The position numbers were made by a program, and so were the translations under genes. DNA of 64,000 nucleotides from Staphylotrichum longicolle (taxonomy: Eukaryota > Ascomycota > Sordariomycetes > Sordariales > Chaetomiaceae), in NCBI GenBank assembly GCA_019096155.1, contig JAHCVI010000005.1, forward strand, positions 1,436,468 through 1,500,467, given 5' to 3'. Numbering within the stretch: the stretch's first letter is position 1; each line of letters begins with the position of its first letter. Shown here piece after piece: positions 31,817 through 43,960 of this stretch. The notes below the pieces were generated by a model. That model had not been told where the DNA came from and did not search any database. It saw only the letters and a program-made list of their open reading frames with translations.

Positions 31817-32432
31817 TGGGTAACTTTCAGATTGGTTTTCCCTGCTCTCCGTCCGATCACCTCACATCAGATATGAACGGCCCGACAAGGGCAGCCTCCG
31901 GCTAAAAAAGAACTTACATCGCACCACTTTCCAATATATGTAGAAATATTCCCCATGAATGGAGAGAGGAAAAGAAAAGATAATACTAAGAAGAAGAAAA
32001 AGAAGACGAAGAAAAGGAACAAGAGGAAGAGGATGAGGAAGAGGAAATAGAAAACGAAGAAAAAAGAAAGAAAGAGGAAGAAAAGAGGAAAGAAGAATAA
32101 ATGCTTTACTAAAGTGGGTTGCGCTTTCCAAAGTACCTATCTCCATTCGATGACAAGATGCCATTTCCTCAAATGAAACAATAGGTACCTACCTATCTTT
32201 GACCTCAACTCTTTATACAGAGCACTCGAGTTAGGAATTTGAGTTGTGTTCAGCAATATGATTGTCTCATACGCTGCTGGACCGAGAATGGAAGTACATT
32301 GCCCGGCACCAGCGGAAGAACAAAGCACGTCAAACCTATTTCCGTGCTTGTGGATTGACCATTTCAGTCCCTCCTCACCTTCAGCCCCTGAGCATTCAAA
32401 CCCCTAGCCCCGTCAACACTTCTCCCGATTGC
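31817..32432. other. Intergenic with polypurine tract, 616 bp
   Basis: It holds the purine tract described separately and a TACC-type repeat (gtacctacctatc near 32187). No gene is supported. Confidence 0.45.
31961..32097 (+). repeat. Polypurine (A/G) tract, about 135 bp
   Basis: Almost all bases are A or G in degenerate gaagaa, aggaag and aaaga units. On the same strand it is of opposite type to the tract at 26306-26512, so the two could pair as an imperfect inverted repeat around the two intervening genes. Confidence 0.85.
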
Positions 32433-33507
32433 TCACTCCTCCCCGCGGACCTCCTCCGCCTTGATCAAAATCGGCACAATCGCCCCCGGCGCAACCCTGA
32501 CCTCGGCATGCCCAATCACCTCCCACAACGCGAGAATCGTCCCCGAGTGCGCCGTCACCGACACGATGGGCGCGCTCTCGCTCCCAAAGAGATCCTCCAG
32601 GAACGCCTCCACCCGGACAGCGTGTTCCGCCAGCGTCTCCCTTACATCCGGCCGCCACAGCCCGTCCTGTTCCGCAAACCCCTCCTCAAACCCAAACGCC
32701 GGGTGGGTCTCGCGGATCCACGTCCGCGAGCGCCGGCGGTCGCACGTGTGCACGCCGAGCCGCTCGCGCAGGAGCTCCTTGACGACGGGCGCGAAGCGCG
32801 CGCCCTCCGGCAGCGCCGGACCGCCTCCGCCGCCGCCGGAAAAGGCCAGCGCGCAGGTGTCGAGGCAGCGGGCGAGCGGGCTCGCGTAGTGGCGCGGCGG
32901 GAGCGGGAGGTGCAGCGTCGAGGCGGCGTCGGCCCAGAAGGTGCGCATCGCGCGGGCCTGTGCCTCGCCGCGCGGGGTGAGGTGCGCGTCGGCCCAGGTG
33001 ATGGTGCCGTCGCCGTCGAGCTTGGCCCAGTGGGACTGTGCGCGTCGTTGGGTTGTGAATACAAGGTGGACTAGGCGAGGGTGCGATTGAGAGAAAGGGA
33101 GGGGATGGGGACAAGGAGGGGTTGGGGGAGGGAGGCATTTACCTCCCATTCGGCAGTTCCGACTTCTGCTTCCTTGACATTGTGGTAGCCCTCGCCGTGG
33201 CGAGCAGCGTAGAGAAGCTTGTAGACGGTTTGGCCGCCTCCGGACCTGTTCAGGTGGTCGAGATAGTGGGCGAACCGCTCCCAGGGATGCTTCTCCCCGC
33301 GCGGGTCGAATGCGTCGTCGGTGTCATAGACTCGGTCAAGCAAACCTAGGCCAGGGAGAGTGACCTATTCTTCCGTTAAAAACGGCCGAGTGGTTTGAAT
33401 AGAGATATAGGCCTCACCGCTTCCAAGGCTGCGTTTGCGGGTGCCGAGTCCTGTTGGAAGAATCCATTGACCGCGGTAAATTGAAACCTTGGTGTTGTTG
33501 TCGCCAT
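32433..33507 (-). CDS. Histidine phosphatase superfamily protein (phosphoglycerate-mutase-like)
   Basis: Three exons, 33507-33418, 33364-33143 and 33035-32433 (minus), 304 residues. The phosphate-accepting histidine is in AARHGEGYHN (RHGxxxHN signature), a core arginine in SPLARCLDTC, and the second catalytic histidine in VTAHSGTILALWEVIG. This layout is that of the cytosolic fungal PGM-like branch, with an N-terminal extension of about 65 residues (FQFTAVNGFFQQDS) that is typical for it. The first exon of 30 codons was placed by the ATG at 33507 and a donor that keeps frame into VTLPGLGLLDRVYD. The substrate is unknown; members hydrolyse various phosphate esters rather than act in glycolysis. 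Intact. Confidence 0.88.
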
Positions 33508-36267
33508 GTTTCTTGAGCTAACGGTTCAGTAATACCTGAGATATGCTTGACCGCTGAACGGGTACCAAAAGAACCTAGAATTGGAATTTTGACTGTTGAA
33601 ACACTAGTAAAGGCAAGAGGAACTCGTTTCGTCGCCTCAGTCTCGCCCAGCGGCGCTTGGGGCGGCAAGGGTCTTGGCGCGCTATTTCCGCAACCTGCGC
33701 TGTGGTTTGTCTGCTTCTGTTGGTTGTTGAACGTGCTCCGCGAGAGGTTTTCGAAACTCATCCCAGTGTCTTTTGGAGGTAAAAGCACCTCCTGTCAATG
33801 TTTGGAAGGGTTTGAAGAGTTCCATTGGTAACCATCCAAATTGGCTCTGTTTCTCTTGGAGAGATCATTGTCTTGGTTCACTTCGATGCAAGATCCTGGG
33901 AGACGGACTCGGAAGTCAGGGCGGACCTCATTTCTTCACTTCTGCAAATCTCTTCATTCTTTGCAGCTTGCTGGAGGCTTTCGAACTTGATGACGGTTCG
34001 CTTAGGTTGTCTGCCAAAGGGTCCGTCCACGGGCAGCGCATCAGAGAAGTACGTTTCATCACCTCAAGTGACTGCACGCAGTTACCACAAGCGTTGATGT
34101 CCTGCAAATGTTATTGTCCATCATGTTGAGCGCGGCAGCTTTGTTATCAACCTGTCAACATCGTGGTTGAACAAACGATGAAAAGAGGGGAAAACCGTTG
34201 GCGGAGAGCTGACCCTTGCTCCATCAGGCGAGTGCGCGACCCGCTCCTGCCCCGGATCTGACCCGGCTCGGCCGGGACCCGGCAGATGGCTTGGGTGGGG
34301 TCGCTTCGCCCCACCGCGACAAGGCACCGCCAAGCTCGAGCCAGGCTTGCCAGACAAGAGCCAGGGCACCGGATGCGCAGGATTTCGAAGCGAGCCGATG
34401 GTGCCGCTCCTTGCTGCCCACGCTGTCGCAGGATTCAGGTTGGAAAATGGAGATTGCTATCGTCACAGCGGAGCACATGATCCCGCACGGTTGCGTGCTT
34501 CCCATGCCTTGCAGTGGACATGCCGGTCGAGCCCGTATTTACGATGCCGAGAGTCGTATTGGGCAGGAAGGCGCACATGGCTGCGTGTGGGTCGATGCCG
34601 ACCGCGAGAGCAGCTGCGCCCTGGCAGAGGAAGAAGCTCTGCCACTTGCAGGGCTGTTTATCCCTCTCTAAACTTCGTTCGTCTGAACACGTTGCTAGGA
34701 GATTAGCGATCGATGGGCCCAACGTGCGGCATCAATCATGATCTGAAAAGGCCAAGCATGTGCAAGTGGCGTGTCTGGGTTCCATGCCGACGCACATCGT
34801 ATGATGCCAGGTCCACGTTGGGAGGACCATGCCGCGCAAGGGCATGAACGACAATGAGTGTCTTGGGGGGAGCTTCTTTGTCTCTCAAAACGACGATGCT
34901 GTTCCCCTCAATCGAAGTTCCCAAAGCGGCCCTTTGCAAACACCTTGAGTTCGATTCGATTCAACGCTCTGCTTTGGCATCGCATTCTTACGACCCCGCC
35001 ATCTGGAAGTGGATCTCTCGTCTTCCCCACTGCCCACCGGCCATCAGTCCAAGCCAACGGCTGATCCTTGCCATCAACCCCACCACGAAATGCCCCGACA
35101 CGGCTGGAGTGTGGACCGTCTCGACCGTTGACATCACCATAACGCTCGACAGTGGAGAACCCGGACCCCTGCAACGACGTCTGATTGTCTACCTTAATAG
35201 ACCGAGTTTCCAATTGCTAGTCCGTGTGGAAGTGCAGCAGAGAAAGAAAAGCAAAACCATTGCCCAACACAGACCGCCTGTTGCAACAGGGGAAAAAGAC
35301 CCCAATTCGCAAAAAAGCTTGCCAAGAGGCGGAAGACGCCCGCATCCCAACCGAACCGGAGACCCGGACCCTGCTGTGGAACGACCCGGAGCACTGTCCC
35401 TCTGGCCGTCAACGCCCCGAATCCCATCTGAGATCTGAGACCTTCACCGCCAGCTGTCAAGGCGCCGAAGGAGGAGTAAAGTTCGTGTAAGTGTTAGCTT
35501 TGCTACGTGACCCCTGAGCCCTGGCTTTCCCTTTCCGCTGTCGAGGGTTCAATAGTCCCCTGTACGGGGTAGTCTCCTTCCACTCACGGCCTGCTGCCGG
35601 AGCACGTCCGCACCACAGCTGGCACATTGTGGTTTGTTCGCCGCATGCACCCATGCATGAAGCTACAGGGCAGTTTATGGCAGACCTGTGGTGGACGTGG
35701 GCGGCGACAGTCCTCGTCCAATGGCTCGGCGGACGTGCAGTCGGCTTGCAGCATGAGAAGCAGCCGGGTCTCACCCCGCGGCGCTGCTCTCTCGATTTGC
35801 TCGCCGGTCTCACCGATAGCGGATCAGGCCTGCGGTGCTGCAGTCGAGGGCGTATGACAGCGCGGGGGAGGCAAAGATCGTGTCCTTTGGTTGGGGTGCC
35901 ACCCGCGAGGGGGTTGGAGGGCAGAGGAGGGGCAAATCGGGCCCCTTGTTCCTCATCTTGCTCATCTCTTCGACACGCGCCGTGCTCCTCGAATACGGAC
36001 GGAGGCAATTGACATCTCGCTAGGGACCTGATAGGAACGCAGAAAAAAGCGGAAACTGTGAGATCATGAGCGACAGATCTCCAGAGGACGAAGGGTGCGA
36101 GGTCCAGTTCCGGGACCCCTGGAAGGAGGAGAAGGCAACGCCAGACGCATCGGCCCCACACCCCTCAACCAGGAAGACGAGTCTCGGCGGGATGTGCACT
36201 CGCACCCGATCCCGCATCAAGACCCACACCAGCTGCAGCTGCAGCAGGGCGAGCTGCGTCCGCTCTG
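33508..36267. other. Long intergenic stretch, 2.76 kb
   Basis: No supported gene. Open frames at 34854-35438 (plus) and 35457-36161 (minus) reach about 200 codons but have Pro/Arg/Cys-rich, repeat-free products with no family features. The right third probably contains the promoter and long leader of the trehalose phosphorylase gene. Confidence 0.4.
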
Positions 36268-39200
36268 ATGAAGCACGCGGCTCCCCGCCAGGCCAACAAC
36301 GCCACCACGGGCAGAGCGCGCAGCCCAATACCCAGCATCAGCAACCATCTCTCTTCCAAGCTGCCCTTGCCGCGACCGCCCAATCCCAGTCGCACCACCA
36401 CCCGAAACCCAGCCAACCTCCTCGTCGACCACAGGTGCCCACCCCACTTATACTCAAGTCCCCTCCGACCCACTCCCTCCCTCTCTGTCGTCGGCCGGCA
36501 CAGCGTCTCTCGACCCTTTAAGCTCTGCCTCCTCCACCACCAGCGAGGCACTCCAGCTCCCCGCATCATCGACCGCGATCGCATCCGCTCTCTTGCCAGC
36601 GGCGAACCTTCTCCGGCCTCCAGCGGCGTCGCGACTCCAACAATCACCCACCCGCAGCATCCTCACAAATCCATCCGCCCCTTCGTCAAAGCAGTCATGG
36701 CGTTCGAGAAGGCCCGCAAGTTCTCGACGGGCACTTCGGTGCACCGCAAGCGCCAGATGAGCACGCTGGTCGAGCGGGAAGGTCACTTTGGTCCTGCGCT
36801 CACGGTATGTCATTCCCCATAACCTTTTATTTATTTATTTTTCCTTCGCATGGTGCGGTTCAGAGAAAAGGCAAATCATGAAGAGACAAGAGACAAGAGA
36901 CAAGAAGAATGAGCGTGATGCGCTCCTTCCTTCTGCTTTGGTGCGGCTGGTGTTGCGAAGAGCACCTTCCTGTTCCGCCCATGGCGGTCAATTCTGTCAA
37001 CCGAATCAGACTGTTTTGGCAGGCATGATCGGTTACTCTCTCACAACATTGTTGAGATCTGAGATGAGACGGTGACTTTTTTGCGCTTAACTGTCTACAA
37101 CACTGTGCTAACACGCATGACAAGACGCTCTATCTGGGTATCTCGGCCGTCTTCTCCGATGACCACACGGCCGTGGTGGCCCTGGCCATCCACGACACCG
37201 TCTACCTGGTCGACTTCTCCGTCAAGCACATCGTCCTCGACGACGCCATGAAGATGGGCGCCGACCTGATTGCCGACCATGTCATTGCTGAGGTCGAGAG
37301 ATACGAGCACGAGAACTTCTCCAAGTTCATCGGCGCTGGCCTGCCCACCACGCTCAAGTACATGAGCCCAACCCTGTGCTCCCGCCTGTGGCTCGAGCTC
37401 GACATTGTGCCCATTGTGATGCGCCCAGATGACGAGCACAAGGAGAAGTCGTTCTGGGATGTCAAGCGCGTCGATGAACAGGCCGATTCCATGGCACGGA
37501 AATGCGTCATGTGAGTTGACATACGTAACAAGTGAGACTGTCACCGAGCTGACATGAGATTCCAGGAACTTTGGGCCTTCTCTCGTCCCGCTCCTCCAGG
37601 TCGGCTGGCGCGGCATTGTCCAGACCGACGCTGGGTTCCGCGCCCATCTGACCACGGTCCAGAACCACAAGGACACCTGTGGTCATGCCACATGGGAAAC
37701 CATGTTGACTTATGCCAAGAAGCTTAGGGGCAACAAGACCAAGATTGCCTTCTTCAGCTCCACTCCTCAGGGCGGTGGTGTGGCCCTCATGCGTCACGCC
37801 TTGGTTCGATTTGCGCGTCTCATGGGCGTCGATCTGACTTGGTATGGTGAGTATAGGCTCCTCCTCGGCAGCAGCAAGATCGCATAGTAACACTCTCATG
37901 TAGTGCCCAAGCCTCGGCCTGGCGTGTTCCGTATTACCAAGAACATCCACAACATCCTCCAGGGTGTCAGCCACCCGGACCAGCGCATCTCGTCCGAGGA
38001 GAAGCAGGCCATCATTGACTGGATCACCGAGAACGCAAACCGATACTGGTTCTCCGAGGACGGCCCGCTGCGCGCTCCTGAGGAAGGCGGTGCCGACGTT
38101 GTGATTGTGAGTAGTTTTTTTCTGTCCGACCTGCAGCATGCTGCAGCTCCCCTCACCGGCCACACCCTCCCACCCTCCTTTATGCACGTTCCTTGCGTGG
38201 GTTGCTGCATCTCCCGGCACATGACCAGAGCCACGCCCAGGAGGCGTGGGGGGGAACACGTACCCGTCTCGATGACAGACCGATACACCGCGATGACAGT
38301 GCATGCTGACGAACTCAGATTGACGACCCGCAAATGCCGGGTCTTATCCCCCTAATCAAGAAGGCCACTCCAAACCGCCCGGTCCTGTACCGGTCCCACA
38401 TCCAGATCAGGAGCGACCTCGTCGCCAAGGCCGGCTCGCCCCAGGCTGACATCTGGGACTTCCTCTGGAGCAACATCCAGGGCTGCGACATGTTCATCAG
38501 CCACCCGATTCCCATCTTCGTCCCCCACACCGTCCCCCGCGAGAAGGTTGTCTACTTCCCTGCCACCACCGATTGGCTCGACGGCCTCAACAAGCATCTC
38601 AACAAGTGGGACGCCGGCTACTATGGTCACATCTACAACGTCGCCTGCCACTCGCAGCGCATGTAAGCCACATCCGCCCTCCTTGGTTCCTATCCGCCTC
38701 GTCAGCTAACCCCCCATCCAGGACCGAACTCAACTGGCCCGCCCGCCGATACATCATCCAGGTCGCTCGTTTCGACCCCTCCAAGGGCATCCCCACCGTG
38801 ATCGACTCGTATGCCGAGTTCCGCCGCCGCTGCGAAAAGGCTGGCATCACCGATGTCCCGCAGCTTGTCGTCTGCGGCAATGGCTCCGTCGACGACCCGG
38901 ACGCCTCCCTGATCTACGACCAAACCATGGCCCAGCTCGAGACGTACTATCCGGACCTCGTTAAGGACGTCAGCGTCATGCGCCTCGACCCCAACGACCA
39001 GCTCATCAATACCCTGCTTGCCAATGCCCACGTCGTGCTGCAGCTCTCGACCCGTGAAGGGTTCGAGGTCAAGGTGAGCGAGGCTCTCCACGCCGGCCGC
39101 CCGGTCATCGTCACCGCCACCGGCGGCATCCCCCTGCAAGTCAAGGACAAGGTCAACGGCTTCCTCGTCACCCCTGGTGACTGGAAGGCCGTCGCGGGCC

Positions 39201-39517
39201 ATCTGATGGACCTCTTCACCGACGACGAGCTGTGGAAGAAGATGAGCCACGCGGCAGCCACGGGCGTGTCCGACGAGGTCGGCACCGTGGGTAATGCGCT
39301 CGGCTGGTTCTACCTCGCCGCCAAGTGGAACGAGGTTGGCGTCGAGCGCCACGGCAAGGGCGGCCTCAAGGGCAACGAGAAGTGGGTCAATGACATGGCG
39401 CGCGAGGAGGCTGGCTATCCGTACGCCGAGGGCGAGAACCGCCTGCCGAGGCACTTTACTGAGATCAAGGAGATGCCCGTGCATGGGAAACCGTCGGTTT
39501 CGGTGCCCATCGAGTAA
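36268..39517 (+). CDS. ccg-9: Trehalose phosphorylase, retaining (GT4 family; CCG-9 type)
   Basis: It catalyses reversible phosphorolysis of trehalose to glucose and alpha-glucose 1-phosphate. In Neurospora the orthologue is clock-controlled gene 9. Six exons: up to 36804, then 37125-37510, 37566-37846, 37904-38106, 38319-38662 and 38722-39517; all junctions keep frame. The core from MAFEKARKFSTG (36697) to the stop is 705 residues. In-frame sequence further upstream (RIRSLASGEPSPASSGVATP) looks genuine, so the start lies before 36697, but whether at 36268 or in an unseen upstream exon is unclear. GT4 signs include the sugar-phosphate block IPIFVPHTVPREKVVYFPA, VARFDPSKGIPTVID, and the E-x7-E motif EGFEVKVSEAL, followed by TGGIPLQV. 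The first intron is long (320 nt). The coding part is intact. Confidence 0.9.
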
Positions 39518-40135
39518 GGTGATTTTCTCTTGCGGAGCGGTTGAGGATACCAGGGGGTGAGATGGCGTAGATGCGTTCTGCTTTGTGTGTTCAGAGTTGT
39601 TGTTTGTTGATCTTGAAAACTGGCGCTGTTGAAAGGTTGGGGAGTGAGTTATTGGGTGCAATGCTGGCTGGGAGAGATAGAGAGACCTGGCGTGGGGTTA
39701 TGGCAGACGAGATGAGAGGACGGAGATGCCGTTTTGCTTTTGGAATTTGCCTTTGCCTGTGAGTTAGATAGCCGATCAGATCAGACATAGACTGAGGGTT
39801 AATAACACGGATCTCTGGCTGCGTGTCGAGTGTATGGTGCTGCGTGTGTGGCCGACGTGCTGAGGGTGGTAGTTTGGACTTGAATCAAGAACGGGGTGGT
39901 CGTGGAACGGTTGGGTAGAAAGCGGGAAAGAAGGCAATGGAGGTTGACGAGTCCCGCCCCGCGCTGACAAGCATTCAGTCTTGTCTCGGCTCGCAAAGCC
40001 AGCTCGCAAAGCAATGGTTGACAAAAGATGTCTTCTTGAAGTCTTACATAGCATTGCCATCGACAGTTGCCCGCAACCTGCTCTAATTATCCCAACAACA
40101 AAAAAAATCCCATTACCCAAACACAACACCCCCAA
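39518..40135. other. Intergenic between convergent genes, 618 bp
   Basis: It contains the 3' ends of the trehalose phosphorylase (plus) and thymidylate synthase (minus) genes. Nothing else is supported. Confidence 0.4.
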
Positions 40136-41243
40136 TCAAACAGACATCTCCATCGCAATCACCTTGTGCGGGTTATACCCCTTAATCACAAAGTCCTCGG
40201 CCCTCCACCCGTCGATCCCATCCCTGTCCGGCCGGTCCGCCATCTCCAGCTCCGGGAACGCGCGCGGCTCCCGCTGCAGCTGCGTCTCGAGCGCCTCGAC
40301 GTGGTTCAGGTACACGTGCGCGTCGCCCATGACGTGGGTCAGGCTGCCCGGCACCAGGTCGCACACGCGCGCCAGCATGTGCGTGAGGAGCGCGTAGCTG
40401 GCGATGTTGAACGGCACGCCCAGGCCCATGTCGCAGGAGCGCTGGTAGAGCTGGCAGTGGAGGTGGCCTTTTGGTTTGGGGGTTTGCGCGCCGTCTGCGT
40501 CGGTTGGTGATGGTGATGATGGTGATGAGGAGGAGGATGATGTGGACTGGGCGGAGCGGCGGGAGTTGGGGTAGGAGACGTAGAACTGGGCAAACATGTG
40601 GCAGGGGGGCAGGACCATGCGCGGCATGTCGGCCGGGTTCCAGGCGCTCAGCACGAGGCGGCGGTCGAAGGGGTTGGTGCGGAGGGTGTGCACGATGCGC
40701 GCCAGCTGGTCCACGCCCTGGCCCGTGTAGTCGGTCTGGGCGTCGATGTAGTCGGCGCCAAAGTGCCGCCACTGGAAGCCGTAGACGGGGCCCAGGTCGC
40801 CGACCGCGCGCTCGGTCAGCCCGAGGTTGTCGAGGAACTCGCGCGAGCCGTTGCCGTCCCAGATCTTGACGCCCTGGGCGGAGAGGGTGTGCGAGGAGGT
40901 GTCGCCCGAGATGAACCAGAGGAGCTCGGCGATGACGGCCTTGGTGAAGACGCGTTTTGTGGTGAGGAGGGGCAGGATGGGCGTGCCGTCGCGGTTGAGG
41001 GAGAATTTGAGCGGGCGCGGGGCGAAGATGGAGTAGGTGCCTGTGCCGGTCCTGGTAGCAGTGCGCGTGTTAGTGAGTGGGAATTAACGGCAAAGAGGGA
41101 GGGGGGATCAATCACCGGTCACGACGGAGCTCGCCTTGGTCGAGGATTTCGCGGACCAGGTCGAGGTACTGGTATTCTTCATGCCGGGGTGCGGCGGCGG
41201 TGGCTATCGGAGCCTCGGCGGGAAGGTCGTTTGAAACGGTCAT
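40136..41243 (-). CDS. CDC21: Thymidylate synthase
   Basis: It methylates dUMP to dTMP with methylene-tetrahydrofolate. Two exons, 41243-41116 and 41051-40136 (minus), 347 residues. Family blocks: EYQYLDLVREIL, the Arg of GELRRDRTGTGTYS, ELLWFISGDT, KIWDGNGSREFLD, GDLGPVYGFQWRHFGA, the catalytic cysteine in LPPCHMFAQFYV, CQLYQRSCDMGLGVPFNIA and DAHVYLNH. Between YVSYPNSRR and GHLHCQLYQ there is an insert of about 30 residues rich in Ser, Pro and Lys, where most TS enzymes have only a few. The insert is encoded by an imperfect gat/gag-type repeat (opposite strand) near 40500-40560. Intact. Fungal TS is often cell-cycle regulated, but I see no clear MluI-type boxes. Confidence 0.94.
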
Positions 41244-41973
41244 GGTAACGGTGGTCTCTAAATTATCTCAAAACACACCCTCGAATTTCGCGGGCGATCA
41301 GTGTTCGGTTTTTTGACGAGAGCCCGGATGTCAAAGAAAGTGACGGTTGATGGGGAAACGGAAACGCGGGCTAAAGTGCTTAACGCGTCTCCCTCGCGAG
41401 CGCGTTTGACCCCGCCCCCACCACAGGTGGGGCTCTCGCTGCTTGCCTGTCGTGCCTGTGTCTGCCGCAGCTTCTCATGGAACCTGTATTTGAGTCTTAC
41501 AGTACCGATGTCTCAACTCCACTGCTTGATAATCGTTCATCTCGGCGAACCCGCCATCGGCCTCGTGCATCTGGTCAGGCACCGATTTTGTGAGAGAGTA
41601 ATTACCTTTACGGCATCAATAAATATGCAGGGTTCAGCTCTCTGCCTTGGTCCTCCAATCCACGACCCCCAGGCTCCCGTCTCCTCCAATCAGGTTGACA
41701 TCCCCGGCACCATCTTCTTGTGTGCCTTTTGGTTCCGTTTGTTTTGTTCTCTCTGGTTGAACCCCTCCTGCATCTCTCCTCCTCGCTTTACCCCGCTATC
41801 ACACGTTGTCGCCTTCGGCCAGCACAGTTTGACTCGCAAATCCGTTCCAACTGTGCGCCTAGTACAGACTCGCGAAAATTGAACGCCTTTGGGTCTTGTC
41901 ACCGTTCTTGCTCTCTTTCTCAACTCGTTTTCAATGCTCTGTTTGATAGTCGGCTAAGCCCCAACACTCCGAA
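41244..41973. other. Divergent intergenic region, 730 bp
   Basis: It lies between the starts of thymidylate synthase (minus) and the Ser/Thr kinase (plus), so it must hold both promoters. The half before 41974 is CT-rich, as in many fungal leaders. No gene is supported. Confidence 0.45.
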
Positions 41974-43960
41974 ATGGGCTGGGATGACGAGCTCATCGAC
42001 GATTCGGAGCTCTGTGTCAGGGTGGAGTTGAAGAAGCACCTTGTGCACCACCTTAGCGACATCCCAGACCCGGATGCTGAAGTCAGCCAACTCCCAATCG
42101 AGGAAACATGGCGGCGAGTGGGCGGATCAGACGGCGAACTGCTGGGAAAGGGCGGCTTCGGTCGAGTTCATAAGGAGGAGTGTATACATGATGTTCGGGG
42201 CATCAAAGTCGGTCGCTACCGCGCTGTGAAGGTGATGAAGAAAGGGGGTCAACAGAAAGACAAGACGGAGGGTCAGAAGGGAGACAAGAACCTCAAGGCC
42301 TATTACAGAGAAGAACTGAAGGCTCTAGCCAAGTTCTCAAACCCAAGGGTGAGTCCTTCTATATTCTTACCTGATCAACAACCTCTTGCTGACTGCCGTA
42401 GTATCACTCTTGGTTTGTGAAGTCTTTCGGCTGGTACGAATCTTCGAACTGCATCTACATAACCATGGAATACCTCGAACACGGAGACCTGCAGCAGTAT
42501 CTCACTGAGCACTTTTCCGAGGATGACACAAGAAATATTGCATCCCAAGTCGTCAAGGGACTCGAATTCATGCACAAGTACCATTTCATTCACCGAGACC
42601 TGAAGCCCGCTGTAAGTGGACCCCTCAAGCTCCCCAGTCCTTACATGGCGAGGCGCAACTAACACAGACATGGAGAATCTCCTCGTTGTCGACAAGCCAC
42701 CCAGGAACTGGCGGGTGAAGATCGGTGACTTCGGTATCAGCAAGCGGACCGCTGACGGCGTTGACCACTACTCGACGGCGCGCATTGGAACCCAGGAGTA
42801 CATGGCGCCCGAGGTGTACTTCGCCCCACGGGAACGAGATGGAGAAAAGGCCTCGTACACGCGCGCGGCTGACATGTGGGCGCTCGGGGCTATTTGCGTG
42901 CGCTTGATGACGCGGAAGCCGGTCTTTTATATCGACGATCTTGTTGACTATTACAAGCGCGAGGGTCCCTTCACTGCCGACGATGCCCTTAGTAGCCGCC
43001 GCATCAGCGAGGACGGACGTGCTTATGTCCGGGAACTCATGGCCAGAGATCCGAGCCTCCGGCTGACAGCGCAGCAGGCCGCAAGGCACCGCTGGATCTT
43101 TTGCAGTCGACGAACGGCGCCCGCCACCACGAGCCAGCTGCAAACACTGTACGTGATGCTTCCATGTCTCCTGATGAAGTGATTTGAAATCTGTCCCGGA
43201 CTGCTGATCCTTGAATATCGCTCTAGGCCTCGGGTTGCAGACTCTGGCATGGACAAAAAATGGATGGACGGAATGCGCCCGCGAGGTTCCGGGCCGACGC
43301 CGAAAGAGGAGCACGAGCGCAGGATCATGGATGGTGGTCATCAGCTCAAGAGGACTCAGGCCAGTAAGAGCGACCGTTGCAGCGCAGAGGGAATATCTTG
43401 ATAATCACGCTGCGGCTTACCCCCAGCCGATGGATCAGGATCAATACCTGGCAAGCGCTCGATGGGAGGACAGCGGGGAGTTTGACGGACAAGAGTTTGC
43501 GAACGCCGCCACTATTAGACCAGTCACCTCGAACCGGCGGGCCCCAAGCGAATCGATGACCGAGCACAACGCAAGCGCTGAATGGGGGGAGGGTGGCTTC
43601 TTTGACCTCGTCAAGGCTGCGAGTATTCCCAAAATTTCTAGGGCCAAGATTTTCCGCGGCGATACGAACCGTTCGCCACGGCCGACTCGGTGGGACTCGA
43701 CCAGGAAGATCAAACCTCTGTTTCTCGTGGGATATTTAAACAGTGCTGCGGCTGAGGCGAGGAAAGACGAATATCCGGCGCTGCCCGATAGTGAGCCTCC
43801 CTCAAGAGGGTCACCGGGTCCCGAACAGTTCTCCCACAGGGAATCCAAATGCGCTGAACCCGTCGAGGCCAAGACAAGCAGGGCAAAAACTGCGGATGCA
43901 AGGGGTGATATAGAGGTTGCCAGCTCATACCACTCGAGCGACGACAGCCGAAACCATTGA
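41974..43960 (+). CDS. Ser/Thr protein kinase with C-terminal extension; two apparent frame breaks
   Basis: Exons 41974-42348, 42402-42611, 42668-43148 and 43227 onward. Kinase motifs: glycine loop GKGGFGRVHK, lysine in AVKVMKK, hinge TMEYLEHGDL, catalytic loop FIHRDLKPA, IGDFGISK, activation end GTQEYMAPEVYF and ADMWALGAICVRL. At the third exon junction the frame is off by one: GCT then AC ATG, where one more A would give the expected KPANMENLLVV. Exon 4 reads DKKWMDGMRPRG but stops at 43401. The adjoining frame continues as YLDNHAAAYPQPMDQDQYL through 43960, looking like real coding sequence of a tail. So either the gene is decaying or two single-base errors are present. The substrate class is not clear; a CAMK-like relationship is possible. 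Confidence 0.7.

Noticed and set aside
34854..35438. 194-codon plus-strand open frame
   Set aside because: Composition is not protein-like, no splice signals or family motifs, and overlapping frames are equally open in this GC-rich stretch.
35457..36161. 234-codon minus-strand open frame
   Set aside because: Arg/Cys/Pro-rich product without any domain; likely a shadow frame in GC-rich leader sequence.
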